37,500 nt of DNA, taken from assembly GCA_037179515.1 (NCBI GenBank), contig JAXCGZ010001927.1, forward strand, positions 67,501-105,000, given 5' to 3'. A program made the translations under genes and the position numbers. Below, piece by piece: positions 12,389 through 28,381 of the stretch (position 1 is its first letter; each line of letters starts with the position of its first letter). Source of the stretch: Halocaridina rubra (taxonomy: Eukaryota; Arthropoda; Malacostraca; Decapoda; Atyidae). The notes below the pieces were generated by a model. That model saw nothing but the letters and a program-made list of their open reading frames with translations, was not told where the DNA came from and ran no database searches.

Positions 12389-13330
12389 ATGACGCCATCT
12401 CTGTCCCAAACCTCTCCCATCCATGGGTCGGTAGGAGGGGTAGCCATCAGGAGACTCAAACAGAAAATCAAGAATATAGAGGAAATGGTTATAAGCCTTG
12501 ATGATAAAATTCAGAATATGGATGGAGAAATGAAAGAGAATGAAACACTCAGAGAGCAAATAAGATCTTTGGAGGAAGCAAATAAAGCACAAGGGCAGGA
12601 GAGAAAGGAACTAGAAAAAAGAATAAAAAAGCTGGAAGGGGAAAAGAGTCAACTAGAATCTAGACTTTCTAAACAAGAAGATAAAAACAAACAGCTAAAT
12701 GACAACCTAAAGGAATTAGATGTTAGTTCACTGCTCTCTTCTGAGAGAGACGAGATTGCTGCTTGGAATGTCCAGATTAAGGAAAACATTGAACAGTTCA
12801 GAAAAGAGTTCCAGGAGCTGAATATGGAAAATGATGCCATGAAAACTTCCTTTGCTGATGCACTAAAGGGGAAAGTGGCAGTAAAAGAGGCTGTAAAGGT
12901 GGTGGCACTGGAAAACATACAAACAGTTGACTATAAAGAGACAGTAATCGAAAAAATGAATGACGTTGTATATGTAAATGACCTACCAGAGTCTGTAAAT
13001 TCATTCATGAATATGTTTGCAGATGATGCAAAGATTGTGAAGAAAGTAAAAAACGAGAACAATGGTAGAGAACTTCAGGAGGATCTAAATAATCTGCATG
13101 AGTGGTCAGAAAAGTGGCTAATGAAATTCAATACTTCAAAATGTAAGGTAATGAGAATGGGTACAAGTGCAAGAAGGCCCAAGCTTGACTACTCGGTGGC
13201 TGGAGTACAACTTCAAGAGACAGAAAATGAGAGAGATCTAGGAGTAAACATACTGGCAGATTTGTCTCCAGAAATACATATAAATTTTCATAGTACATAC
13301 ATACATATACCTTGGCTGTTTTCCCCTTAA
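12389..13330 (+). CDS. chimeric LINE ORF1-RT protein
   Basis: From the ATG at 12389, about 190 residues are ORF1-like. A long charged coiled coil (heptad-rich KLKQKIKNIEEMV to LEKRIKKLEGEK and beyond) is followed by a segment also found in copy p7 (DEIAAWNVQIKENIEQF). Near 12967 the frame passes without a break into [12 protein letters not shown] and the FADDAK motif of the RT, skipping the endonuclease and most of the RT core. The joint shares TTGT with both parents, as expected for a microhomology deletion or template jump. The frame closes early because of the insertion at 13296. ORF1 proteins of CR1/L2-like LINEs bind their own RNA. This product cannot be a polymerase because RT motifs before C are gone. 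Confidence 0.7.
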   Translation: MTPSLSQTSPIHGSVGGVAIRRLKQKIKNIEEMVISLDDKIQNMDGEMKENETLREQIRSLEEANKAQGQERKELEKRIKKLEGEKSQLESRLSKQEDKNKQLNDNLKELDVSSLLSSERDEIAAWNVQIKENIEQFRKEFQELNMENDAMKTSFADALKGKVAVKEAVKVVALENIQTVDYKETVIEKMNDVVYVNDLPESVNSFMNMFADDAKIVKKVKNENNGRELQEDLNNLHEWSEKWLMKFNTSKCKVMRMGTSARRPKLDYSVAGVQLQETENERDLGVNILADLSPEIHINFHSTYIHIPWLFSP

Positions 13331-13352
13331 ACTGGGGGGTAGCCGACATCAG
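13296..13352. mobile_element. 57-bp insertion with 6-bp target duplication
   Basis: The LINE sequence is interrupted between two copies of ATAGTA (13290-13295 and 13353-13358). The insert starts with CATACATACATATAC and contains CCCCTTAAACTGGGGGGTAG, which can fold as a short hairpin. It has the form of a truncated SINE or tail fragment. The family is not identified. Confidence 0.5.
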
Positions 13353-13358
13353 ATAGTA

Positions 13359-13874
13359 AGGGCAAGATATGCATTCTTATCAAATGTAAGGGTAGCCTTC
13401 AGGCACATGGACAAGGAAATGTTCAGAAATATATATGTAACCTATGTGAGGCCAAAACTCGAATATGCAGCCCCCTTTTGGAATCCGCACTTGAAAAAGC
13501 ACATAGCTAAGCTTGAAAAAGTTCAAAGACATGCCACGAAACTGGTGCCAGAAATACGCAATCTCAGTTATGATGAGAGGCTGAGGGAATTAGACTTACC
13601 ATCACTCGAAGCTAGAAGAGTGAGGGGGGATATAGTGACAGTCTTTAAATTCCTTCATGGTTATGATAGAGTGGATAGGGATCGATATTTTGATATGGCT
13701 GGCTCTAGAACTAGAGGTCATAGTTTGAAGCTTGGTAAGAAAACTTCTTTGCAGGATGTAAGGAAATACTTTTTCAGTGTAAGAGTAGTTGATAATTGGA
13801 ATTGGCTAAGCGAGGAGGTAGTTAATGCTATCTCAATCCATAGTTTTAAGGACAGGTATGATAAGTATCACTAA
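13359..13874 (+). pseudogene. LINE family A copy p1, C-terminal domain after the insertion
   Basis: The frame resumes after the 57-bp insert. A long open segment from 13407 to 13874 gives the family C-terminal domain (VRPKLEYAAPFWNPHLKKHI, then YDKYH and stop). On its own it has no catalytic residues. It equals the end of the 755-codon frames. Confidence 0.8.
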
Positions 13875-13970
13875 GTCTAAAATGGAAGCGATGAGGAGAC
13901 GGGAAGATACGAGCTTTGGGCTCTTTCCCGTAAACACAATTAGGTAATCACGATTAGGTAATTAGGTAAT

Positions 13971-13984
13971 CACACACACACACA
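13971..13984. repeat. short (CA)n junction
   Basis: Fourteen bases of CA between the 3' terminus of p1 and the truncated 5' end of p2. Confidence 0.9.
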
Positions 13985-15229
13985 GTGAGGCAACATGGCT
14001 TCAGAGAAGGTAGATCAACAGTAACAAACTTATTAGAATTTTATGATGAGGTAAGCCAAATCTTACAGGAAAGAGAGGGCTGGGCAGATTGCATATTCCT
14101 AGACTTCCAGAATGCGTTTGACACTGTTCCACATGGGAGACTTATTAGGAAGCTGCAATCAATGGCTAGAATAGGTGGAAATGTTTTGGAATGGATAAAA
14201 ACTTACTTAGAAGGAAGGGAACAGAGGGTTAGAGTAAGACACCAGTGTCTGAATGGAGAAGAGTTAGTAGTGGAGTTCCACAGGGTTCAGTTTTAGGGCC
14301 ACTTTTGTTCCTTGTATATGTAAATGACCTACCAGAGTCTGTAAATTCATTCATGAATATGTTTGCAGATGATGCAAAGATTGTGAAGAAAGTAAAAAAC
14401 GAGAACAATGGTAGAGAACTTCAGGAGGATCTAAATAATCTGCATGAGTGGTCAGAAAAGTGGCTAATGAAATTCAATACTTCAAAATGTAAGGTAATGA
14501 GAATGGGTACAAGTGCAAGAAGGCCCAAGCTTGACTATTCCGTGGCTGGAGTACAACTTCAAGAGACAGAAAATGAGAGAGATCTAGGAGTAAACATACT
14601 GGCAGATTTGTCTCCAGAAATACATATAAATGGCATAGTAAGGGCAGCATATGCATTCTTATCAAATGTAAGGGTAGCCTTCAGGCACATGGACAAGGAA
14701 ATGTTCAGAAATATATATGTAACCTATGTGAGGCCAAAACTCGAATATGCAGCCCCCTTTTGGAATCCGCACTTGAAAAAGCACATAGCTAAGCTTGAAA
14801 AAGTTCAAAGACATGCCACGAAACTGGTGCCAGAAATACGCAATCTCAGTTATGATGAGAGGCTGAGGGAATTAGACTTACCATCACTGGAAGCTAGAAG
14901 AGTGAGGGGGGATATGGTGACAGTCTTTAAATTCCTTCATGGTTATGATAGAGTGGATAGGGATCGATATTTTGATATGGCTGGCTCTAGAACTAGAGGT
15001 CATAGTTTGAAGCTTGGTAAGAAAACTTCTTTGCAGGATGTAAGGAAATACTTTTTCAGTGTAAGAGTAGTTGATAATTGGAATTGGCTAAGCGAGGAGG
15101 TAGTTAATGCTATCTCAATCCATAGTTTTAAGGACAGGTATGATAAGTATCACTAATTCTAAAATGGAAGCGATGAGGAGACGGGAAGATACGAGCTTTG
15201 GGCTCTTTCCCGTAAACACAATTAGGTAA

Positions 15230-15230
<1 letters not shown>
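13985..15230 (+). pseudogene. LINE family A copy p2, 5' truncated RT with a frameshift
   Basis: This copy starts abruptly in the RT (RQHGFREGRSTVTN) right after the CA tract and runs to the family 3' end. Two overlapping frames (13985-14296 and 14245-15156) are explained by the loss of two bases near 14241 in the sequence for RVRHSVSEWRRV. The first frame holds RT motif A (FLDFQNAFDTVPH). The second holds [17 protein letters not shown] and the whole C-terminal domain. It is nearly identical to p3 and p5 otherwise. Confidence 0.88.

Positions 15231-15285
<55 letters not shown>
15231..15285. repeat. (CA)n junction microsatellite
   Basis: About 55 bp of CA linking the 3' end of p2 to the 5' end of p3. 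Confidence 0.95.

Positions 15286-18118
<2,833 letters not shown>

Positions 18119-18191
<73 letters not shown>
18119..18191. repeat. (TA)n microsatellite
   Basis: About 73 bp of TA, adjoining the tail side of the first tRNA-like SINE unit. Confidence 0.95.
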
Positions 18192-19371
<1,180 letters not shown>

Positions 19372-19449
19372 TACTTAACTTTTCGGTAGGAGGGTAAAAA
19401 ACCAACAACGAGTGATATAGTTCAAGGCAAGTTATTATATTTCAGTACT

Positions 19450-20220
19450 GCTGAACATCAGAGAATCTACCATGTATCTTCAATATTTAGTGTGAAAGCC
19501 TCTCGTGTCTCCGAAGCAACGAATTGAAGATATCATTGTCGAGCTCAAAGCCCTCCAACACATCTTGCAGCCCTCCCAAAGCTTGTCTTTCGAATACTAA
19601 TCAGGGTTCCTAGATGTCTTAGCCTACGATATCGTACCAAAGTTGTCTGAATGATCGTTTTTTATAAAAATATTATCGTACAGTTATGATTACACAATAT
19701 CGTTGTTTTTCACCAATAATATTGTATTTATATCACTAATAGGGGAAGTTTAAGCAAACTTCGCAATATATTTCCTATTCATTCGTATAATAATTGAATA
19801 AAAAGAATGTAAAACAAAAACGTTAATTTTCTGTAAGTTATGTAAAACTAAAAAAAAATGTCTGTATGATAACGAAAAGATTGATATTCTGTATATAAAA
19901 CATAAGTTGTAACGAAAAGGATATTTCTCTGTAAAGAAAATTAAAAATAAATTAAATAAATGATACTCAGTATTTATTACACTTCTGTTTATTCTTGGTC
20001 ATCATCTTCTGATGCAATTTCGTGCATTATCGCATATCGTACGTATATTATCGTTTATCGTACCAGAGGTCCAAATTATCGTATTTGTGCGATAATTATC
20101 ACACGTCTGGGAACCCTGATACTAATCAGCATCACTTTCTCAGATCATCGTACACTCCTCGTTGTTCTTCAGGATAGTTACAGTGTGTTTGGCGGGGTTG
20201 AGGTTCGGTGAAGTTCCTGA
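19450..20220 (-). pseudogene. Tc1/mariner transposase remnant (C-terminal), split by a hAT MITE
   Basis: On the minus strand, about 20215-20140 gives TSPNLNPAKHTVTILKNNEE, which matches the SPDLNPIE region around the third catalytic acidic residue of Tc1-like transposases, with PIE changed to PAK. After the MITE, about 19560-19480 gives MISSIRCFGDTRGFHTKY and a stop, the typical Tc1 C-terminus (MPRR...GGHTKY). Between them frames and stops are broken. The DDE catalytic core further upstream is not recognisable. Tc1-like transposases cut and paste DNA at TA sites. This copy is dead and older than the hAT insertion in it. The outer limits are approximate. Confidence 0.65.
19602..20118. mobile_element. 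hAT-type MITE, 517 bp
   Basis: The terminal inverted repeats are CAGGGTTCCTAGATGT on the left and CAGGGTTCCCAGACGT on the right (minus strand). They are flanked by a perfect 8-bp duplication ATACTAAT at 19594-19601 and 20119-20126. Both traits are diagnostic of the hAT superfamily. The interior is AT-rich and has no transposase, but repeats a TATCGTAC motif near both ends (about 19630, 19675, 20033 and 20055), as expected for subterminal transposase-binding repeats. Confidence 0.85.
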
Positions 20221-20333
20221 TTATTCAAATTGATCTAAAGATCAGTTCAAGTGTCCTTCATCAAGTGTCCTCGCTTTCATAGGACAATTTTGCTACTGCA
20301 CTGGAGCCAGAGATCGTGATGATTTTGTAATAT

Positions 20334-20552
20334 TCATTTTCCCAATTGTTGGTAGGCTAACCTAATATCCACTTCAGCCTTGTTTGTTTTCCAGTTACTT
20401 CCGGGTAATGTAGATAGATCCATATTTAATAGCCTCACAGAAGCCATTTCCAGGATGCAGTCAACAAAATGAATAGCTTCACTGTCTCCAACTTTGAAAG
20501 CTAAAAGGGCAAGCCAATCAGCAAATTGCATTTGGTAAACAATGAAGAACAA
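20334..20552 (-). other. unrecognised 72-codon open frame
   Basis: The translation (MQFADWLALLAFKVGDSEAI and onwards) has a normal amino-acid composition and no low complexity, unlike most short frames here. I recognise no family. It could be a fragment of a further transposon protein or an exon. It ends with GK before the stop and has no visible partner. Coding status is uncertain. Confidence 0.25.
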
Positions 20553-20602
20553 AAAGTAGAAAATAACAAAAATGTATTGTATACGGCTTTCACCCTAGCC
20601 CA

Positions 20603-20650
20603 GAGTTTCTCAACCGGTGCGCCCAGGCTCACTGGTGCACCCCAAGTTAA
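20603..20650. mobile_element. possible hAT element end
   Basis: CAGAGTTTCTCAACCGGTGC followed by a GCGCC...CTGGTGCACC inverted motif resembles the terminal sequence of hAT elements. The opposite end was not found in the window. Confidence 0.35.
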
Positions 20651-20675
20651 TGAAAAAGTAATTTATGTTCTATTT

Positions 20676-20682
20676 TTATATA

Positions 20683-20757
<75 letters not shown>
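20676..20757. repeat. (TA)n microsatellite
   Basis: About 80 bp of TA with one TT interruption near 20690. Confidence 0.95.
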
Positions 20758-20761
<4 letters not shown>

Positions 20762-20901
20762 TACGGATAGGCACGTGGCTGCCATAGCTGAGTCAAGTCT
20801 TTGTCGTTTGATATTTTAAACTGGATGCCCATTTCCTTAATCTTTAAAAAGGAATGGATAATTCTTTTCCTTTTCCCTTTCTCAAGGGATTTAAATCGGT
20901 C

Positions 20902-21028
<127 letters not shown>

Positions 21029-21125
21029 TGGTTGATATAATATCTTAGAATAACCCGTCCTAAAGCATGCAAGAAGCAGCTATAATGACATTTGAGTACA
21101 GGATTCAGCAGTAATCCTTTGACCT

Positions 21126-21980
21126 AAGTCCCGACCGGGACTTGAACCTAGGACTTATAATTACTAAGTCAAGGCGGTACCAACTACACACCACAGAAGG
21201 TTAAAAGGAATTCAACCTTATAACTTATATCTGCTATACTTGGGAATGAATGCATTCTATCTGAATGCCACTATGTTCATATTACAGATTCCCCAACCTC
21301 ACTCCTGGCCTCATTTTCGCATTTAATTCCATTCCCAATCTCATTCAGGCCATACAATAACCAAATAAGCATATTGCATATGTGAAAACATGAATCATTT
21401 TTACCCCGACCGGGACTCGAACCTAGGACTTATAACTGCTAAGTCAAGGCGCTACCAACTACACACCACAAAAGGTTAAAAGGATTCCAACCTTATAGCT
21501 TATATCTGCTATACTTAGGAATGAACGCATTCTATCTGAATGCCACTATGTTCATATTACAGATTCCCCAACCTCACATGTGGCATCATTTTCGCATTTA
21601 ATTCAATTCCCAATCTCATTCGGGTCATACAATAACCAAATAAGCACTTTACATATGTGAAAACATGAATTATTTTTACCCCGACTGGGACTTGAACCTA
21701 GGACTTATAATTACTAAGTCAAGGCGCTACCAACTACACACCACAGAAGGTTAAAAGGAATCCAACCTTATAGCTTATATCTGCTATACTTAGGAATGAA
21801 CGCATTCTATCTGAATGTGTGGTGTGTAGTTGGTAGCGCCTTGACTTAGTTATAAGTCCTAGGTTCTAGTCCCGGTCAGGGTAAAAAAAATTATTCATGT
21901 TTTCACATATGTAATGTGCTTATTTGGTTATTGTATGGCCTGAATGAGATTGGGAATTGAATTAAATGCGAAAATGAAGA
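21126..21980. repeat. tandem array B of tRNA-like SINE units (three minus, one plus)
   Basis: Same unit as array A. Heads lie at 21128-21194, 21400-21469 and 21677-21744 on the minus strand and at 21819-21883 on the plus strand. Spacing is about 272-277 bp. The last two are head-to-head. The plus copy lacks four bases in the anticodon-like loop. Arrays A and B face each other across about 1.9 kb, forming a large imperfect inverted repeat. Confidence 0.75.
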
Positions 21981-22029
21981 GTATGAAGGTTGGTGAAATA
22001 GTCCATTCATAGGTTGGCTAAGGTAAAAA

Positions 22030-22085
22030 TTTTGGTAAAATTTAGTTTGAACTGATTTTTTTTCTTAATTTAGTTTGAACTGATT
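22030..22085. repeat. short tandem duplication
   Basis: TTTAGTTTGAACTGATT occurs twice in a row with a T-rich spacer just before the (TA)n tract. Confidence 0.6.
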
Positions 22086-22087
22086 AA

Positions 22088-22557
<470 letters not shown>

Positions 22558-22830
22558 ACCCCCTGATCTAAATTGTCTGCATGAGTGGTCAGAATAGTGG
22601 CTAATGAAATTCAGTACTCAAACTATTAGGTAATAAGAATGGGTACAAGTGCGTGAAAACCTTGAGCAGAGCTTCAAGGGATGGAGACTGAGAGATCTAG
22701 GAGCAAACATAGTGGCAAATTTTTCTCCGAAGATGCACATGAATGGTATAGTAGTGGCACCATACGCTTTCTTAGAAAATGTAAGAGTTGCATTCAGACA
22801 CATAGACAAGGGTGTTCAGAAATATATATA
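22558..22830 (+). pseudogene. LINE family A fragment, decayed
   Basis: This matches the stretch from CTGCATGAGTGGTCAGAA to GTTCAGAAATAT of intact copies, with many substitutions and deletions. Short pieces such as [20 protein letters not shown] are readable at 22730-22810. It dissolves into (TA)n. Confidence 0.75.
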
Positions 22831-22873
22831 TATCCATGAAAGGCATCGGAGAAAATTGCAAAGAATATGCATA

Positions 22874-23232
<359 letters not shown>

Positions 23233-24134
23233 ATTCATTCATGAATATGTTTGCAGATGATGCAAAGATTGTGAAGAAAGTAAAAAACGAGAACAATGGT
23301 AGAGAACTTCAGGAGGATCTAAATAATCTGCATGAGTGGTCAGAAAAGTGGCTAATGAAATTCAATACTTCAAAATGTAAGGTAATGAGAATGGGTACAA
23401 GTGCAAGAAGGCCCAAGCTTGACTACTCGGTGGCTGGAGTACAACTTCAAGAGACAGAAAATGAGAGAGACCTAGGAGTAAACATACTGGCAGATTTGTC
23501 TCCAGAAATACATATAAATGGCATAGAAAGGGCACCATATGCATTCTTATCAAATGTAAGGGTAGCCTTCAGGCACATGGACAAGGAAATGTTCAGAAAT
23601 ATGTATGTAACCTATGTGAGGCCAAAGCTCGAATATGCAGCCCCCTTTTGGAATCCGCACTTGAATAAGCACATAGCTAAGCTTGAAAAAGTTCAAAGAC
23701 ATGCCACGAAACTGGTGCCAGAAATACGCAATCTCAGTTATGATGAGAGGCTGAGGGAATTAGACTTACCATCACTCGAAGCTAGAAGAGTAAGGGGGGA
23801 TATGGTGACAGTCTTTAAATTCCTTCATGGTTATGATAGAGTGGATAGGGATCGATATTTCGATATGGCTGGCTCTAGAACTAGAGGTCATAGTTTGAAG
23901 CTTGGTAAGAAAACTTCTTTGCAGGATGTAAGGAAATACTTTTTCAGTGTAAGAGTAGTTGATAATTGGAATTGGCTAAGCGAGGAGGTAGTTAATGCTA
24001 TCTCAATCCATAGTTTTAAGGACAGGTATGATAAGTATCACTAAGTCTAAAATGGAACCGATGAGGAGACGGGAAGATACGAGCTTTGGGCTCTTTCCCG
24101 TAAACACAATTAGGTAATCACAATTAGGTAATCA
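23233..24134 (+). pseudogene. LINE family A copy p4, 5' truncated
   Basis: It starts at [12 protein letters not shown], just before RT motif C, immediately after a CA tract. It runs to the stop at 24044, the 3' UTR and two terminal AATTAGGTAATCAC units. The frame is undamaged, but only the FADD box and the C-terminal domain remain. It is nearly identical to p2, p3 and p5. Confidence 0.88.
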
Positions 24135-24146
24135 CACATACACGAG

Positions 24147-24361
24147 GGTGCTACTTTGGCTTGTTACCTACAAGGGAAACAATATCTACAATGTAGATAT
24201 TCTAGCAATAAAAATCGGCTAAAAATGCTAAATAGAAGTTAGGCTAGGTTAGGTTTGGTCAAGTGAGGTTTTGCTAGGTTAGGTTATAGATCACAATATA
24301 AAGTGTAGATCGCATACCAAAGTAGATTCATGACACGTAGATAACAAGCCAAAGTAGCATC
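24147..24361. mobile_element. TIR-bearing MITE, about 215 bp
   Basis: Terminal inverted repeats at 24147-24171 and 24337-24361 match at 23 of 25 positions (core GCTACTTTGGCTTGTTA). The interior is non-coding and contains degenerate TTAGG-type repeats at 24237-24285. No clean target duplication is visible. The superfamily is not determined. Confidence 0.65.
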
Positions 24362-24370
24362 TAAACGAGC

Positions 24371-25450
<1,080 letters not shown>

Positions 25451-25457
25451 ACACATA

Positions 25458-25803
<346 letters not shown>

Positions 25804-25862
<59 letters not shown>
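25804..25862. repeat. (CA)n junction microsatellite
   Basis: About 59 bp of CA linking the 53-bp LINE end to copy p5. Confidence 0.95.
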
Positions 25863-25865
<3 letters not shown>

Positions 25866-28320
25866 GAGATAGATTGGATAAATCTTGACCCACACAGTGG
25901 TGAGGACTCATTCGGGGCAAGATTCCTAGATTGCGTACAAGGGAATTTCCTACACCAACATGTAATGGAACCAACAAGGACCAGGGGTGGGGATGAGCCA
26001 TCACTACTTGATCTAGTGTTCACAGATAATGTGTTGGATATTGAAAAAATTGAGTATGAACCACCAATTGGAAAGAGTGACCACTGTGTGTTGTTGATGG
26101 AGTATATCATTGAAGATATTCTTCCTGAGAGTAGAGGCACTGAGGACATGAGGAGGAACTATCGGAAAGGAGATTACATCAAAATGAATGAGCTTTTTGC
26201 AGTTATTGACTGGAGAACCTTATTTAACAACAAATCTGTACAAGAAATGTATGACATCTTTTGTGAGAAATATGGGAAGATAGTAGATTGCTGCATACCT
26301 GTCAGCAAAGTAGGTGTAATTCATGCCAGAGAGAAATGGTTCGATAATGGGTGTAAAAGAGCTAAGGAGTGGAGAGACAAATGCTGGAAAAGGTATAGGA
26401 GGAGAAAAAACATAAATGCATGGCAAACCTACAAAAGAGCAAGAAATTACTACCTAAGTAAAAGGAGAGAGGCAGAGAGAGACTATGAGAGGGACATCAC
26501 CAGGAAGGCTAAAGAAAATCCCAAGCTTTTCCACAGCTTTATCAGAGGAAAACTGAAGGTAAAAGAACAGGTTTTAAGGTTAAAGAGAGCGGATGGAAGC
26601 ATCACTGAGATGGATGAAGAGATCTGCAAAGAATTGAACAAGGAGTTTCAGTCAGTATTTACAGTAGAAAATACCCCACCCCCTCAGATTGCAGTGATAG
26701 AAGCTCAAGGGCCGGTATTAGAGAACATCAACCTTACAGCCACAGAGGTATACAAAGCGCTGATGGATTTAGATGTTCATAAAGCTACAGATCCCGATGA
26801 CATATCCCCTCATGTGCTTAAAAAATGCGCAAACACAATATCAGTGGCACTAAGTATCATATTTAAGGAGTCACTGGAGTCGGGGGAGATTCCAAGATGC
26901 TGGAAACAAGCAAATGTGATACCTATCTTCAAAAAGGGAAGGAGGGATACGGCTCTGAACTATAGACCAGTTTCCTTGACCAGCATAGTTTGCAAAGTTA
27001 TGGAGAAACTACTAAGGAAGCATATCTCTCTTCACTTGGAATCCTTCAACTTTTTGTCAGTGAGGCAACATGGCTTCAGAGAAGGTAGATCAACAGTAAC
27101 AAACTTATTAGAATTTTATGATGAGGTAAGCCAAATCTTACAGGAAAGAGAGGGCTGGGCAGATTGCATATTCCTAGACATCCAGAGAGCGTTTGACACT
27201 GTTCCACATGGGAGACTTATTAGGAAGCTGCAATCAATGGCTAGAATAGGTGGAAATGTTTTGGAATGGATAAAAACTTACTTAGAAGGAAGGGAACAGA
27301 GGGTTAGAGTAAGACACTCAGTGTCTGAATGGAGAAGAGTTAGTAGTGGAGTTCCACAGGGTTCAGTTTTAGGGCCACTTTTGTTCCTTGTATATGTAAA
27401 TGACCTACCAGAGTCTGTAAATTCATTCATGAATATGTTTGCAGATGATGCAAAGATTGTGAAGAAAGTAAAAAACGAGAACAATGGTAGAGAACTTCAG
27501 GAGGATCTAAATAATCTGCATGAGTGGTCAGAAAAGTGGCTAATGAAATTCAATACTTCAAAATGTAAGGTAATGAGAATGGGTACAAGTGCAAGAAGGC
27601 CCAAGCTTGACTACTCGGTGGCTGGAGTACAACTTCAAGAGACAGAAAATGAGAGAGATCTAGGAGTAAACATACTGGCAGATTTGTCTCCAGAAATACA
27701 TATAAATGGCATAGTATGGACAGCATATGCATTCTTATCAAATGTAAGGGTAGCCTTCAGGCACATGGACAAGGAAATGTTCGGAAATATTTATGTAACC
27801 TATGTGAGGCCAAAACTCGAATATGCAGCCCCCTTTTGGAATCCGCACTTGGAAAAGCACATAGCTAAGCTTGAAAAAGTTCAAAGACATGCCACGAAAC
27901 TGGTGACAGAAATACGCAATCTCAGTTATGATGAGAGGCTGAGGGAATTAGACTTACCATCACTCGAAGCTAGAAGAGTGAGGGGGGATATGGTGACAGT
28001 CTTTAAATTCTTTCATGGTTATGATAGAGTGGATAGGGATCGATATTTTGATATGGCTGGCTCTAGAACTAGAGGTCATAGTTTGAAGCTTGGTAAGAAA
28101 ACTTCTTCGCAGGATGTAAGGAAATACTTTTTCAGTGTAAGAGTAGTTGATAATTGGAATTGGCTAAGCGAGGAGGTAGTTAATGCTATCTCAATCCATA
28201 GTTTTAAGGACAGGTATGATAAGTATCACTAAGTATAAAATGGAACCGATCAGGAGACGGGGAGATACGAGCTTTGGGCTCTTTCCCGTAAACACAATTA
28301 GGTAATCACAATTAGGTAAT
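25863..28320 (+). mobile_element. LINE family A copy p5, 5' truncated in the endonuclease
   Basis: This is the longest young copy. Its coding frame is open from the truncated 5' end (IDWINLDPHSGEDSFGARFL) through the stop at 28232. The 3' UTR and two terminal AATTAGGTAATCAC units follow, then (CA)n. Confidence 0.9.
25965..28232 (+). CDS. LINE reverse transcriptase, endonuclease-truncated (755 codons)
   Basis: Same architecture and length as the ORF at 15316: the last ~45 residues of the EEP endonuclease with PIGKSDHCVL, a basic linker (100-230), the RT core with motif A LDIQRAFD (Asp405), [11 protein letters not shown] at 461-471 and FADD at 492-495, then the complete C-terminal domain. In-frame codons continue about 34 residues upstream of this ATG to the truncation point at 25863, so the listed start is arbitrary. 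Compared with the other copy I see scattered substitutions (for example DFQKAFD to DIQRAFD in motif A, ATGPDD to ATDPDD before the core), none a stop. An RT-competent protein is possible, but autonomous insertion is not. Confidence 0.92.
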   Translation: MEPTRTRGGDEPSLLDLVFTDNVLDIEKIEYEPPIGKSDHCVLLMEYIIEDILPESRGTEDMRRNYRKGDYIKMNELFAVIDWRTLFNNKSVQEMYDIFCEKYGKIVDCCIPVSKVGVIHAREKWFDNGCKRAKEWRDKCWKRYRRRKNINAWQTYKRARNYYLSKRREAERDYERDITRKAKENPKLFHSFIRGKLKVKEQVLRLKRADGSITEMDEEICKELNKEFQSVFTVENTPPPQIAVIEAQGPVLENINLTATEVYKALMDLDVHKATDPDDISPHVLKKCANTISVALSIIFKESLESGEIPRCWKQANVIPIFKKGRRDTALNYRPVSLTSIVCKVMEKLLRKHISLHLESFNFLSVRQHGFREGRSTVTNLLEFYDEVSQILQEREGWADCIFLDIQRAFDTVPHGRLIRKLQSMARIGGNVLEWIKTYLEGREQRVRVRHSVSEWRRVSSGVPQGSVLGPLLFLVYVNDLPESVNSFMNMFADDAKIVKKVKNENNGRELQEDLNNLHEWSEKWLMKFNTSKCKVMRMGTSARRPKLDYSVAGVQLQETENERDLGVNILADLSPEIHINGIVWTAYAFLSNVRVAFRHMDKEMFGNIYVTYVRPKLEYAAPFWNPHLEKHIAKLEKVQRHATKLVTEIRNLSYDERLRELDLPSLEARRVRGDMVTVFKFFHGYDRVDRDRYFDMAGSRTRGHSLKLGKKTSSQDVRKYFFSVRVVDNWNWLSEEVVNAISIHSFKDRYDKYH

Positions 28321-28348
28321 CACACACACGCACACACACACACACACA

Positions 28349-28379
<31 letters not shown>
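28321..28379. repeat. imperfect (CA)n junction microsatellite
   Basis: About 59 bp of CA with a CG and a CAGA interruption, between copies p5 and p6. Confidence 0.95.

Positions 28380-28381
<2 letters not shown>

Larger units (their letters stand above)
12350..13970 (+). mobile_element. LINE family A copy p1, internally deleted
   Basis: This copy begins with a probable 5' UTR and ORF1, jumps from ORF1 into the RT near 12967, and continues to the normal 3' UTR and terminal repeats at 13930-13970. A 57-bp insertion at 13296-13352 breaks the frame. Apart from the deletion and insertion it is almost identical to copies p2, p3 and p5, so it is young. Confidence 0.85.
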
